From positions 496,001 through 560,000 of the forward strand of contig CAWABB010000001.1 in NCBI GenBank assembly GCA_963780165.1: DNA of 64,000 bases, in the 5' to 3' direction. The DNA comes from CAWABB01 sp963780165 (GTDB taxonomy: Bacteria > Bacteroidota > Ignavibacteria > UBA10030 > UBA6906). The position numbers and the translations under genes were made by a program. Of this stretch, positions 8,633 through 17,582 are shown piece by piece (the stretch's first letter is position 1; every line of letters begins with the position of its first letter). Under the pieces are notes generated by a model. That model had not been told where the DNA came from and made no database searches. It was given only the letters and a program-made list of their open reading frames with translations.

Positions 8633-9706
8633 TCACGTTTCTGAGGGCGCCTTGAGTCGCTCCGTCCTGTCTGCAATCTTCAAGGCCTCGGTCATCTCGT
8701 CCATCTTCCCGTCGATGAACTCGGCCAGATTGTAGAGGGTGACGCCGATGCGGTGATCGGTCACCCGGTTCTGCGGAAAGTTGTACGTCCGTATCTTGTC
8801 GCTCCGATCGCCGCTCTTCACCATCGACTTCCGCTGCGCCGCGACATCGCCCACCTGCTCCTGGAGCCTCACCTCATACAGCTTGGCCCTGAGCATCTTC
8901 ATCGCCCGCTCGCGGTTCTGGAACTGCGACCGCTCCTGCCGGCAGGCCACCACGATCCCCGTCGGACGATGCGTGATCCGGACGGCGGTCTCGACCTTGT
9001 TGACGTTCTGCCCCCCCTTCCCTCCCGAACGAAACGTATCCATATCGAGGTCGGCGGAGTTGATTTCGACGTCCACCGCCTCGACTTCTGGGAGGATAGC
9101 CACCGTCGCGGCCGAGGTGTGGATTCTCCCCTGCGCCTCGGTCTCCGGGACACGCTGCACCCGGTGCACCCCGCTTTCGTATTTCATGGTCCCGTACACA
9201 TCGTCGCCGATCATGGAGAATGTCACTTCCTTCGTCCCCCCGATCCCGGTCTCGTTCAGATCGAGAACCTCCACTTTCCATCCTCTTCTCTCACCGAACC
9301 GCGAGTACATCCTCAACAGATCCGAGGCAAACAGTGCCGCCTCATCCCCCCCCGTGCCAGCCCGGATTTCGACGATAACGTTCTTGCTGTCGTTGGGATC
9401 CTTCGGGATGAGCAGGACTTTGAGCTCCTCCTCAAGCTCTTGAACCTTCGCTGTCGCCGACGTGATCTCGTCATACGCCATCTGGCGCATGTCGGGATCT
9501 GGCGACGAACCCGCGATCTCGCGAAGACCCTCCAGGTCCTTTTTGGCCTTCGCGTAGACCTCGTACGCCTTCACAAGCGGGGTAATCCCGCTGTGCTCCT
9601 TGCTGAACGTCCGGAACTTCTCCTGGTCGGAGAGGATGGCGGGGTCGCTCAGGAGCCGCGTGAGCTCTTCGTATCGCTGTCGGATGTGTTCGAGTCGGTC
9701 AAGCAT
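8633..9706 (-). CDS. prfA: Peptide chain release factor 1
   Basis: A 357-residue class I release factor that recognises UAA and UAG and triggers peptide release in the ribosome. The catalytic GGQ loop is present (GGKGGQNVNK, about residue 232), and the recognition region reads VPETEAQGRIHTS, carrying the PxT motif typical of RF1 and not the SPF of RF2. The length is the usual one. The ATG is at 9706. A possible promoter lies at 9732-9762, overlapping the end of the upstream flippase gene. Confidence 0.96.
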   Translation of the reverse strand: MLDRLEHIRQRYEELTRLLSDPAILSDQEKFRTFSKEHSGITPLVKAYEVYAKAKKDLEGLREIAGSSPDPDMRQMAYDEITSATAKVQELEEELKVLLIPKDPNDSKNVIVEIRAGTGGDEAALFASDLLRMYSRFGERRGWKVEVLDLNETGIGGTKEVTFSMIGDDVYGTMKYESGVHRVQRVPETEAQGRIHTSAATVAILPEVEAVDVEINSADLDMDTFRSGGKGGQNVNKVETAVRITHRPTGIVVACRQERSQFQNRERAMKMLRAKLYEVRLQEQVGDVAAQRKSMVKSGDRSDKIRTYNFPQNRVTDHRIGVTLYNLAEFIDGKMDEMTEALKIADRTERLKAPSET

Positions 9707-9731
9707 AGGGACAACATGTCATTTCCATATC

Positions 9732-9762
9732 GAAAAATACGAAAATCCACCACGAGAGTCTA
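9732..9762 (-). promoter_or_regulatory. Possible promoter for prfA
   Basis: The minus strand reads TAG, 20 bases, then TATTTTTC, close to the TTG-N20-TAnnTTTG form: the -7 element has one mismatch and the -33 element is TAG in place of TTG. The leader to the ATG at 9706 would be about 20 bases. Confidence 0.4.
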
Positions 9763-11280
9763 TCAGTCCGCTGGAGGAGGAGGCGGTGATCCCGGAGGAG
9801 CGACGGGTGTCCGCCGGCGCACCAGGTCGGCGACGGCCTGCAGCTCTCCCGGCTTGAAGAAACGCAGGAGGTGGAGAAGGAGAACGAAGACGCCCGACAG
9901 GGCGAATCGTCCCGCGATTCCCCATGCCCCGGACGGCAGGAGCAGGGACGCCGCGTACACACATGCCCCGGACAGAACGATTTTGACGAGGCGGTCACGT
10001 TCGTACGGCACCGGATACACGCGCCGCTCGATCAGGGCCAGGATGCCGGCCTGAAGAGCATAGCTGATCAGCGTTGCGATCGCCGCACCCATCAGTCCGT
10101 ACAACGGGATGAGCGCGAAGTTAGCAGCCACGTTGACGGCCGCGCTGAGAATGGTCACGGCGGGGAGCAGCTCCGTCCGCTTCTGGATATAGATGCCCGC
10201 CACCAGGTTGTTGTAAACGCCGAGAAAGACGTAGGCCAGAAGGATGACGGGAATGATCTCGATCCCTGTCCAGTACGGCTCTGCGATCAGCGGATGGCCT
10301 CCCCAGATCGGAGCGCGGACGAAATCGGGAAGGAACAGAGTGAGGGCCACGAAAACGGTTGTCATGACCAGCACGACATAGGTCATGATTCTGGCGAAGA
10401 GCTGGCGCGCGTCCGCATCATTCGCATGCGCGAAGAAGAACGGACGCCATGCGAAGTCGAACATCGAAACCAGGAGCATCATGAAGATGCCCAGGCGGTA
10501 GTTCGCCTGGAAGATGCCGACCGCTGCGCTCCCCTTCAACGACTCGAGGATGGGGCGGTTCACGACCTGCACCAGCATCGCCGCAAACCCCGCCGGGACA
10601 GTGGGCAGGCCGAACCGCAACAGCGCGCGGAACAGCCCCCTGTGCCAGCCGGGAGCAAACCGGTCGACGATGGTCGGCGTGAGCATCGCCAGCGTCAGCG
10701 CCGAGGAGACGAGATTGCTGATGAAGATCCCTTCGATGCCGAGATGCGCGCTGAACAGCAGCACGACGTTCAGGACGACATTGATGACGATGCCGCCGAG
10801 CTTGATCACGGCAAACGTGCGAGCCTTCCGCTCCATCCGCAGTGCCGCGAAGGGAATGAGGGCAAGGGCATCGAGGAACAGAATCGCCGCGCCGTAGACG
10901 AGCAGATTCGTCCGGCCGGCAGGGACGCTGACCGCATCACCGAGCCAGGAGGCGCTCAGGATGATCGCCAGGGAGAAGAGCGTCGCGGTGCACGCCACGG
11001 CGACGAACGGGACCGAAAACACCTGCCGCTTCGTGCCCACCTCGAGGGTCGACACGTACTTCATGTACGCAGACTCCATCCCGTAACCGTACACGACGTT
11101 CAGGAGCGCGATGTACGCGTAGACATTCGCGACGATGCCCAGGTCGCCGGGCACGAGCACATGGGTGTACAGCGGGGTGAGAAGGAATGTGAGGAACCGT
11201 CCAAGGATCGTGCTGACGCCGTAGACGGCGGTGTCCGATCCGAGGGACCGGATCCTGTCAGACGTTCGAGGAGAGCTCAA
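9763..11280 (-). CDS. Polysaccharide flippase-like membrane protein (MATE/Wzx family)
   Basis: A 505-residue polytopic protein with roughly twelve to fourteen membrane segments and the N-terminal layout of the MOP/Wzx flippases (GVSTILGRFLTFLLTPLYTHVL). These move lipid-linked oligosaccharides across the inner membrane. The likely start is a TTG at 11280, which overlaps the end of nadC by 23 bases; no clear Shine-Dalgarno is seen. It is a second flippase besides the one at 27754-29199, so it may serve a different glycan. Its position between nadC and prfA gives no clue to its substrate. Confidence 0.85.
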   Translation of the reverse strand: MSSPRTSDRIRSLGSDTAVYGVSTILGRFLTFLLTPLYTHVLVPGDLGIVANVYAYIALLNVVYGYGMESAYMKYVSTLEVGTKRQVFSVPFVAVACTATLFSLAIILSASWLGDAVSVPAGRTNLLVYGAAILFLDALALIPFAALRMERKARTFAVIKLGGIVINVVLNVVLLFSAHLGIEGIFISNLVSSALTLAMLTPTIVDRFAPGWHRGLFRALLRFGLPTVPAGFAAMLVQVVNRPILESLKGSAAVGIFQANYRLGIFMMLLVSMFDFAWRPFFFAHANDADARQLFARIMTYVVLVMTTVFVALTLFLPDFVRAPIWGGHPLIAEPYWTGIEIIPVILLAYVFLGVYNNLVAGIYIQKRTELLPAVTILSAAVNVAANFALIPLYGLMGAAIATLISYALQAGILALIERRVYPVPYERDRLVKIVLSGACVYAASLLLPSGAWGIAGRFALSGVFVLLLHLLRFFKPGELQAVADLVRRRTPVAPPGSPPPPPAD

Positions 11281-12124
11281 GCGAGATATCGAGGGCAGTC
11301 ACGGAATGGGTGAGTGCACCAACGGAGATGAACCCAACGCCGGTGTCGGCAATGGCCCGGACGGACTCGAGCGTCACGCCCCCTGACGCTTCGACTTCGA
11401 CGGCGTGTCCGATCAGCCGGACCGCCTCCTTCATGTCGTTCAGGCGGAAGTTGTCCAGCATGATCCGCGCGATCCCGGGGCAGGCGAGCGCCTCGCGGAC
11501 CTGGTCGAGCGTGGTGGTCTCCACCTCGATCGCGGCGGTGATATGGCGCTCCTTCAGGTACGCCCGGCAGCGGTCCACGGCCGGCGTGATGCCTCCCGCG
11601 GCCGCGACGTGATTGTCCTTGATCAGGACCATGTCATCAAGCCCGAACCGGTGGTTCACCCCGCCCCCCACCACCACGGCGCGCTTGTCGAGCGCCCGGA
11701 GGCCGGGAACGGTCTTTCGCGTGTCGGTAATCTTTGCGCCGGTTCCAGCCACGGCATCCACGAATTTCCGGGTGAGGGTCGCGATCCCGCTCATGCGCTG
11801 GAGGAGATTCAGGGCGGTCCGCTCTCCCAGCAGGATTCCGCGCGTCGCGCCGTGCAGAGATCCCAGCACCATGCCCCGCTCCACATGAGCGCCGTCCCGC
11901 ACCGCCGGCTCAAGGGTGATCGAGGAATCCACCAGCCGGAACACAAGTCCGGCGATGTCCAGGCCGGCGACGACCCCCTCGGCTTTGCAGAGGAACGTCG
12001 CACGCGAGAGCTGATCCTCGGGGATGATGGCTTCGCTGGTGAGATCGCCCATGGACGCATCTTCCATCAGGGCGATTTCGATGAGGCGGGTGACGCGGCT
12101 GTCGTGAACCAGGTCAGTGCTCAT
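11258..12124 (-). CDS. nadC: Nicotinate-nucleotide pyrophosphorylase (quinolinate phosphoribosyltransferase)
   Basis: A 288-residue cytoplasmic enzyme that makes nicotinate mononucleotide from quinolinate and PRPP in NAD biosynthesis. The family hallmarks are visible: TRKTVPGLRALDK, GGGVNHRFGLDDMVLIKDNH and the C-terminal EASGGV. The length is normal. The ATG at 12124 overlaps the end of the upstream 52-residue gene by 11 bases, and its own end overlaps the flippase start, so these form one operon. Confidence 0.96.
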   Translation of the reverse strand: MSTDLVHDSRVTRLIEIALMEDASMGDLTSEAIIPEDQLSRATFLCKAEGVVAGLDIAGLVFRLVDSSITLEPAVRDGAHVERGMVLGSLHGATRGILLGERTALNLLQRMSGIATLTRKFVDAVAGTGAKITDTRKTVPGLRALDKRAVVVGGGVNHRFGLDDMVLIKDNHVAAAGGITPAVDRCRAYLKERHITAAIEVETTTLDQVREALACPGIARIMLDNFRLNDMKEAVRLIGHAVEVEASGGVTLESVRAIADTGVGFISVGALTHSVTALDISLELSSNV

Positions 12125-12272
12125 CGTCGACGAGCATGATCGGGATATCGTTCTTCACCTGGTAGATCGTTCCGCACTTCGTGCAGGTCAGCGTGCTCTC
12201 CTCGGCGCTGTAGCTGAGATCTGCCTTGCACTTCGGGCAGCACAGGATGTCAAGAAGCTCTTGTGAAAGCAT
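12114..12272 (-). CDS. Trm112/YcaR family small zinc protein
   Basis: A short gene of 52 residues read on the minus strand. Four cysteines (Cys12, Cys15, Cys30 and Cys33) form two CPxC/CxxC pairs, as in the Trm112/UPF0434 family, whose eukaryotic members activate methyltransferases; bacterial members are poorly defined. The typical LLDILCCPKC start and QVKNDIPIML end are both present. It overlaps nadC by 11 bases and follows the thioesterase gene by 2 bases, so it is part of the same operon. Confidence 0.85.
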   Translation of the reverse strand: MLSQELLDILCCPKCKADLSYSAEESTLTCTKCGTIYQVKNDIPIMLVDDEH

Positions 12273-12274
12273 AT

Positions 12275-12703
12275 TTAACCTTTCTGAGCTCCCCTGTCGC
12301 CGGCCTCTTCCACGGCTTCCAGGAACTGCGCCGGAGCGCGGGTGGGCCTCCCTGTTGTCGCGTTCACGAATCCATGGATGGTGTAGCCGGTCGCGATGGG
12401 CTCCGCGCTTTCCGGCCCGAACACCTCGTAGTCGATCCGCACCCTTGCCACCGGCTTCTCCTTGAGCACGCTGACGATGCGCAACTCGTCGTCGTAGCGT
12501 GCCCAGCGGCGGTATTCTGCATGCGCTTCAATGACGGGCAGCCAGAGCCCCATCTCCTCCAGCCTCGGGTACGGGAGCCCGACCGCCCGGAGCATGTCGG
12601 ATCGTGCCTGCTCGAAGTACTCGAAGTACCGGCCGTAGTAGGCCGCCTTCATCTGGTCGGTGTCGGCGTAGCGGACGCGGACACGGGTTTCGTGGGATAT
12701 CAC
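12275..12703 (-). CDS. Acyl-CoA thioesterase (YbgC/4-hydroxybenzoyl-CoA thioesterase family)
   Basis: A 142-residue hotdog-fold protein. The active-site segment RYADTDQMKAAYYGRYFEYFE, with its conserved aspartate and tyrosines, matches the YbgC-type family that hydrolyses acyl-CoA thioesters. The substrate cannot be named. The likely start is GTG at 12703. It lies 13 bases after accA, linking it to fatty acid metabolism. Confidence 0.88.
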   Translation of the reverse strand: MISHETRVRVRYADTDQMKAAYYGRYFEYFEQARSDMLRAVGLPYPRLEEMGLWLPVIEAHAEYRRWARYDDELRIVSVLKEKPVARVRIDYEVFGPESAEPIATGYTIHGFVNATTGRPTRAPAQFLEAVEEAGDRGAQKG

Positions 12704-12716
12704 TCGGTTCCGCTCC

Positions 12717-13667
12717 TCATCCAGTCCAGACGCCCATCTTCGAAAACTTCTCGACGCGCCGCTCGAGCAGCTTCTCGGGCTTGATCTTCATGAGACCTTT
12801 GAGCTCGGAGAGCAGCGTCGCCTTGAGGATCTCGGCCATCTTCTCGTGGTTGCGGTGCGCGCCGCCGAGCGGTTCGGGCACGATCACATCGATGATCCCC
12901 TGCTTCTTGAGGTCGGGCGCGGTGAGCTGGAGCGCCTCGGCCGCCTGCTCCTTGTAGTTCCAGCTCCGCCAGAGGATGCTGGAACACGATTCGGGAGAGA
13001 TGACGGAGTACCAGGCGTTCTCGAGCATGAGGATGCGGTCGCCGAGGCCGATGCCCAGCGCGCCGCCGGACGCCCCTTCACCGATGATGACGACGATGAT
13101 CGGAGTCTTGAGGCGGGCCATTTCGAACAGGTTGCGGGCGATCGCTTCCGCCTGCCCGCGCTCTTCCGCTTCGAGACCCGGGAACGCGCCGGGCGTATCG
13201 AGCAGCGTGACGACCGGCTTGCCGAACTTCTCTGCCAGCTTCATCAGACGCAACGCCTTCCGGTACCCCTCCGGATTCATCATGCCGAAGTTGCGGTAGA
13301 CGTTCGACTTCGTGTCCCTCCCCTTCTGCTGACCGATGACCATGATCGTCTGTTCGTCGAGCTTGCCGAACCCGCCGACCACCGCGTGATCGTCGCGGAA
13401 CGTGCGGTCGCCGTGCAGCTCGATGAAGTCTTTCATCATCATGTTGATGTAGTCCAGCGTGTACGGGCGCTCGGGATGGCGCGCGATCTGCACCCGCTGC
13501 CATCGCGTGAGGCCGGAGTAGACGCTCTGCGTCAGCTGCATCACCCGCTTCTCGATCCGCGCGATCTCCTGGGCGATGTCGGGATTGTCGGCGTACCGCC
13601 GCATCTCCTCGATCTTCTGCTCCAGCTCGAGGATCGGTTTTTCGAACTCAAGCGCCTGTTTGGCCAT
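12717..13667 (-). CDS. accA: Acetyl-CoA carboxylase carboxyltransferase subunit alpha
   Basis: A 316-residue subunit that, together with AccD, transfers the carboxyl group from biotin to acetyl-CoA to make malonyl-CoA in fatty acid synthesis. The segments YTLDYI, LHGDRTFRDDHAVVGGFG, GQQKGRDTKSN, DTPGAFPG and IGEGASGGALGIG are all family hallmarks. The length is normal and the start is ATG. The partner accD is 27 kb away at 41149-41988 in this window, in a separate operon. It follows the large glycosyltransferase gene by 11 bases. Confidence 0.96.
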   Translation of the reverse strand: MAKQALEFEKPILELEQKIEEMRRYADNPDIAQEIARIEKRVMQLTQSVYSGLTRWQRVQIARHPERPYTLDYINMMMKDFIELHGDRTFRDDHAVVGGFGKLDEQTIMVIGQQKGRDTKSNVYRNFGMMNPEGYRKALRLMKLAEKFGKPVVTLLDTPGAFPGLEAEERGQAEAIARNLFEMARLKTPIIVVIIGEGASGGALGIGLGDRILMLENAWYSVISPESCSSILWRSWNYKEQAAEALQLTAPDLKKQGIIDVIVPEPLGGAHRNHEKMAEILKATLLSELKGLMKIKPEKLLERRVEKFSKMGVWTG

Positions 13668-13678
13668 CCGTTGCGACC

Positions 13679-15691
13679 TCAGCTCTTCCGGAACAACGCT
13701 TTCATGAGGATCTCGACATCCAGCATCAACGACTGATTCTTGGCATAATACAACTTATACCGTTCAATTTCATCGGCAGGAAGATCCTCGCGCCAGTGGA
13801 CCTGCACCAGGCCCGTAAGGCCGCACGGCCCCAGTTCCGCCTGATGCGGCAGGCGGCCGCCGTCGCCCTCGGCCAGCTCCCAGATCGGACGGCCGACAAG
13901 GCTGATGCGCCCCGCAAGAACGGATGGCAGCGCATGGATCGCCCGGATCCCCTGTGCGGCGCGATCAACCCAGCCGAAACGCGATGCGGCCCAGAGGGGG
14001 AGAAACACCGTCGGCAGCAGGATGAGCGATACGATGATGTCGAACATGCGCTTCACAAGCCGGTTGCCCGGCTTGTGAAGATTATAGTCGATCTCCACGA
14101 GGGGAATGCTGTCGAGCTCATCGATACGGGTCTTCCCCACGATCGCTTCGAGGCTTCCGGGCACCAGACGGAAACTGACGCTGCCCGCGTGCGTCCGACT
14201 GATCACAGAAAGAATATCCGTGTAGGTGATGCCATCTGTGGAGAAGATGACGTCGCTCACCTTCTGTTCGGCGATCACCTTCCCGGCGTTCTCCAGGCTC
14301 CCGACGACCTCCACACCGGCGATCCGCTCGCCGATGAGATCGGGCCCCTTCGCGATGAACCCGACGATCTCGTACCCTCCATCGACCCGGGCCCGCAGCT
14401 TGCGCAGGAGCTCCTGTGCCGAGGTACCGGTCCCGACGATCACCGCCCGGCTGCCCAGCAATGTGCGGTGGCCTGTCCTGTGCTGGCCGCCCCGCCCCAT
14501 CCGGCGGGCGAGAAAGCGCCACCCCGGCAGCAGCACCAGCACCAGCAGCGCTGAAATCGCGACGACAGCACGGCTGTAAGCGAAGGCCTTCGCAAAGAAC
14601 ACCAGCGCGGAGATGAGCACATAGCTGATGATCACGACCCCCGCCATCCGCCCCGCGGAATACGGGCGGACGGTGTACACGCCCGAGAAGAATGCAGTCA
14701 TGACCACAATGAGCGCGGGGACGACCCAGACGATCGGGTCGGCGTTCATCGGGAACCGCGCGATGTCACCGAGATACATCCATGCGCTGAGAAAGAGCGC
14801 AAGGTTCAGGAGGAGCACGTCGAGACACGCGTGGAGGAGCGGCATCCCCGACCGGGCCAGCGTCGCCGCGCCCTCCCGGAGGACGATCCCCGCGCGGAGG
14901 AACGACGTCAACAGCGGCGAGCGGCCGAAGTGCTTCTCGACGAAGAGCTCCATGGCGCTGTAGAACGTCCGGATCTCGTCGATGTCGCTCCGACGCGTGC
15001 TCTCGCCCTTGAAGTGTATGATCGAGGTCGTATGCACGTAGTACACGCCAAACCCGGCCTCTTTTACGCGGTAGCACCAATCGAGGTCCTCGCCGTACAT
15101 GAAGAATGACTCGTCCAATCCGCCGATCCTGTCATACGCCGCGCGCGTCATCATCATGAACGATCCGCTGACGGCATCGACGGGATACGTCTCGTCGGGC
15201 GAGAGATACGTCAGGTTATACTTGCCGAAGAGCCGCGTGCGGGGAAACAGCGCGCTCAACCCGAAGATCTTCGTGAACGCGACCCATGGCGTGGGGAAGC
15301 TCCTTCGGCACGGCAGCTGAAAGGTCCCGTCGGGATTCAGCACCTTGCACCCGGCCAGTCCGACATCGGGGCGGGAGCGGAGGAACTGGATCATCTCATG
15401 GAAGGTGGTCTCCTGGACGACCGTGTCCGGGTTGATGAGCAGGAGGTACGTCCCGCGCGCACGCGTGAGCGCGAGGTTGTTGGCGCGCGCGAAGCCGAGG
15501 TTCTCGCTGTTCTCCAGCAGATGCACATCCGGGAATTTGGCCCGCACCATCGCCGCGCTGCCGTCGGTCGAGGCGTTGTCGACGACGAAAATCTCCGCGT
15601 CGATATCCGCCATCGCCCTGCGGATGGAATGCAGGGCGTTCTCCAGAAACCGGCGAACGTTGTAGTTGACGATGATGACGGAGAGTTCCAT
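13679..15691 (-). CDS. Fusion of GT2 glycosyltransferase, membrane region, Rossmann domain and reduced sugar-phosphate transferase domain
   Basis: A 670-residue fusion. Residues 1 to about 265 are a family 2 glycosyltransferase of the rhamnosyltransferase type (SVIIVNYN, VVDNASTDGS, LLINPDTV, EDLDWCYR). About five membrane segments follow (270-400), then a CoA-binding/Rossmann-like domain (405-545, AVIVGTGTSAQELL), as in WbaP/WcaJ-type enzymes. The C-terminal part has the entry helix (KRMFDIIVSLILL), then jumps almost directly to RISLVGRP, GLTGLVQV and YKLYYAKN, omitting the catalytic KFRSM and DExP region. The transferase activity is therefore probably lost or changed. The ATG at 15691 is chosen because it begins the GT2 domain and lies 32 bases after the upstream gene; the frame is open for 60 more codons without similarity. 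Confidence 0.8.
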   Translation of the reverse strand: MELSVIIVNYNVRRFLENALHSIRRAMADIDAEIFVVDNASTDGSAAMVRAKFPDVHLLENSENLGFARANNLALTRARGTYLLLINPDTVVQETTFHEMIQFLRSRPDVGLAGCKVLNPDGTFQLPCRRSFPTPWVAFTKIFGLSALFPRTRLFGKYNLTYLSPDETYPVDAVSGSFMMMTRAAYDRIGGLDESFFMYGEDLDWCYRVKEAGFGVYYVHTTSIIHFKGESTRRSDIDEIRTFYSAMELFVEKHFGRSPLLTSFLRAGIVLREGAATLARSGMPLLHACLDVLLLNLALFLSAWMYLGDIARFPMNADPIVWVVPALIVVMTAFFSGVYTVRPYSAGRMAGVVIISYVLISALVFFAKAFAYSRAVVAISALLVLVLLPGWRFLARRMGRGGQHRTGHRTLLGSRAVIVGTGTSAQELLRKLRARVDGGYEIVGFIAKGPDLIGERIAGVEVVGSLENAGKVIAEQKVSDVIFSTDGITYTDILSVISRTHAGSVSFRLVPGSLEAIVGKTRIDELDSIPLVEIDYNLHKPGNRLVKRMFDIIVSLILLPTVFLPLWAASRFGWVDRAAQGIRAIHALPSVLAGRISLVGRPIWELAEGDGGRLPHQAELGPCGLTGLVQVHWREDLPADEIERYKLYYAKNQSLMLDVEILMKALFRKS

Positions 15692-15723
15692 CGGCGGATG
15701 GGGATCCAGGCCCGGGACGGATG

Positions 15724-16440
15724 TCAGGATGATCGGAAGAGACCGCTGAAGCGCAGCTTCCAGAGCATGAAAAAGGCCTCGGAGATAATGTGCTTGGACA
15801 TCTTGGACGAGCCGGTCCTCCGGTCCAGGAACACGATCGGGATTTCCAGCAGCCGGAACCCTTTCTTCCATGCCTTGAAGCTCATCTCAATCTGAAACGC
15901 ATATCCGTTGGACCGTATGCTCGATAGGTCGATGGCCTCCAGAACCGCGCGGCGGTAGCACTTGAACCCGCCGGTGGCGTCGGTCAGGGGCAGCCCGGTC
16001 ATGATGCGGGTGTAGACGTTGGCGAAGTAGCTGAGCATCAGGCGCCGGATCGGCCAGTTCAGGACCCGGACGCCTCCCAGGTAGCGGGATCCGATGACAA
16101 GATCCGCGGTGGGCGTCTTGTCGATGAACCTGGTGATCTCCTCCGGATCGTGCGAAAAGTCCGCGTCCATCTCGAAGACCAGGTCGTATCCGCGTTCGAT
16201 AGCGTACCGAAAGCCCGCAACGTATGCCGTCCCCAATCCCTGCTTCCCCTCTCGCTGGAGCAGGTGGATAGTGGAATCCCGCTCGGCCATGTGCGCTACG
16301 ACCGCACCCGTGCCGTCCGGCGATCCGTCATCCACGACGAGGATCTCGATCCCCGGCCCCTGCCGCTTCACGGCCGGAATGAGGCGGACGATGTTGTCCG
16401 CTTCGTTGTATGTCGGAATCACGACAAGGATGTTCGGCAT
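15724..16440 (-). CDS. Polyprenol-phosphate mannosyltransferase-like GT2 (DPM1 type)
   Basis: A 238-residue family 2 glycosyltransferase with VVIPTYNEADNI, VVDDGSPDGT and the metal-binding DAD motif in FEMDADFSHDPEE. The downstream SRYLGG and FKCYRR segments match DPM1/Ppm1, which transfers mannose or another sugar from a nucleotide sugar to polyprenyl phosphate at the inner membrane. The product may feed a membrane glycosyltransferase. It has no C-terminal membrane segments, as in the soluble DPM1 type. It lies in the polysaccharide cluster, 24 bases after the aminotransferase gene. Confidence 0.88.
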   Translation of the reverse strand: MPNILVVIPTYNEADNIVRLIPAVKRQGPGIEILVVDDGSPDGTGAVVAHMAERDSTIHLLQREGKQGLGTAYVAGFRYAIERGYDLVFEMDADFSHDPEEITRFIDKTPTADLVIGSRYLGGVRVLNWPIRRLMLSYFANVYTRIMTGLPLTDATGGFKCYRRAVLEAIDLSSIRSNGYAFQIEMSFKAWKKGFRLLEIPIVFLDRRTGSSKMSKHIISEAFFMLWKLRFSGLFRSS

Positions 16441-16464
16441 GCGCGCTCTCTTCCGCCCGGCTGA

Positions 16465-17571
16465 TCAGCTCGCTGTGTAGAAACTCTTCACGGCATCCGT
16501 GATGAACACCAGCTGCTCATCTGTCAGCTCGGTGTGCATGGGGAGCGAGACGACGTCCCGGGCCGCCTGCTCGGACAGTGGGAAGTCCCCCGCCTTGTTG
16601 CCCGACATCTCGAACGCCTTCTGAAGGTGGAGCGGCACCGGATAGTAGACCGCATGCGGAATGCCGCGCTCTTTCAGGAACGCCGCCAGCGCGTCGCGCT
16701 TCGGGACGCGGAGTGTGTACTGGTGGAAAATATGGTCGGCGTACGGAGCGATGAACGGGGTGCTCACAGGGCTCCCCGCAAACAGTTCCGTGTACCGCTT
16801 CGCCGCGGCCTTCCGGGCGTTGTTCCACCTGTCGAGATGCTTCAGCTTCACGTTCAGGATCGCCGCCTGGATCGTGTCCAGCCGGCTGTTCACTCCCAGC
16901 ACATCGTGATAGTATCGAACGCGGGAGCCGTGGGCGGCGATCACCTTCATCAGCTCCCAGAGCTTTGCATCGTTCGTCACAAGCATGCCCCCGTCTCCGA
17001 AGCAGCCAAGGTTCTTGCTCGGGAAGAAGCTGATCGCGCCGATGGCGCCGATGCCGCAGACCTTCCGCCCCTTGTACGAAGCGCCGAACGCCTGCGCCGC
17101 GTCTTCGATGACCGGGATGCCTCGCGCCCGGGAGATCTCCATGATCGGATCCATGTCCACCGGCTGGCCGTACAGGTGCACGGGGATGATCGCCTTCGTG
17201 CGCGGGGTGATGGCCCGAGCGACGTCCGCAGGATCGATGTTGTACGTCTTCGGGTCGATGTCCACGTAGACCGGCTTCGCTCCGAGGATGCCTATGGTCT
17301 CAGCGGTGGCGACGAAGGTGAACGGCGTGGTGATGACTTCGTCCCCCGGGCCGATCCCGAGCGCCATCATCGCGATCTGCAGGGCGTCGGTCCCCGACGC
17401 GCATCCGACGGCGTATTTCACGCCGAGATATCCGGCGACCGCGCACTCGAACTCGCCGACGTCCTTCCCCTGAATGAACTGCCCGGAGTCGAGTACGGCG
17501 TGCACGGCCTGGTCGACCTCGTTCTTGATCGTGCGGTACTGACCGACCACGTCCACCATCTGGAGTTTCAT
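16465..17571 (-). CDS. DegT/DnrJ/EryC1/StrS family sugar aminotransferase
   Basis: A 368-residue PLP enzyme that aminates a keto sugar nucleotide. The PLP-binding lysine is Lys186 in SFFPSKNLGCFGDGG, with the typical CASGTDALQIAMMALGIG segment and EDAAQAFGASYKG. It probably makes an amino sugar for the exopolysaccharide. The preceding gene, 11 bases away, is the Wzi-type protein. No matching ketoreductase or N-acyltransferase is obvious next to it. The exact sugar and position cannot be given. Confidence 0.92.
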   Translation of the reverse strand: MKLQMVDVVGQYRTIKNEVDQAVHAVLDSGQFIQGKDVGEFECAVAGYLGVKYAVGCASGTDALQIAMMALGIGPGDEVITTPFTFVATAETIGILGAKPVYVDIDPKTYNIDPADVARAITPRTKAIIPVHLYGQPVDMDPIMEISRARGIPVIEDAAQAFGASYKGRKVCGIGAIGAISFFPSKNLGCFGDGGMLVTNDAKLWELMKVIAAHGSRVRYYHDVLGVNSRLDTIQAAILNVKLKHLDRWNNARKAAAKRYTELFAGSPVSTPFIAPYADHIFHQYTLRVPKRDALAAFLKERGIPHAVYYPVPLHLQKAFEMSGNKAGDFPLSEQAARDVVSLPMHTELTDEQLVFITDAVKSFYTAS

Positions 17572-17582
17572 GATTTCATCTC

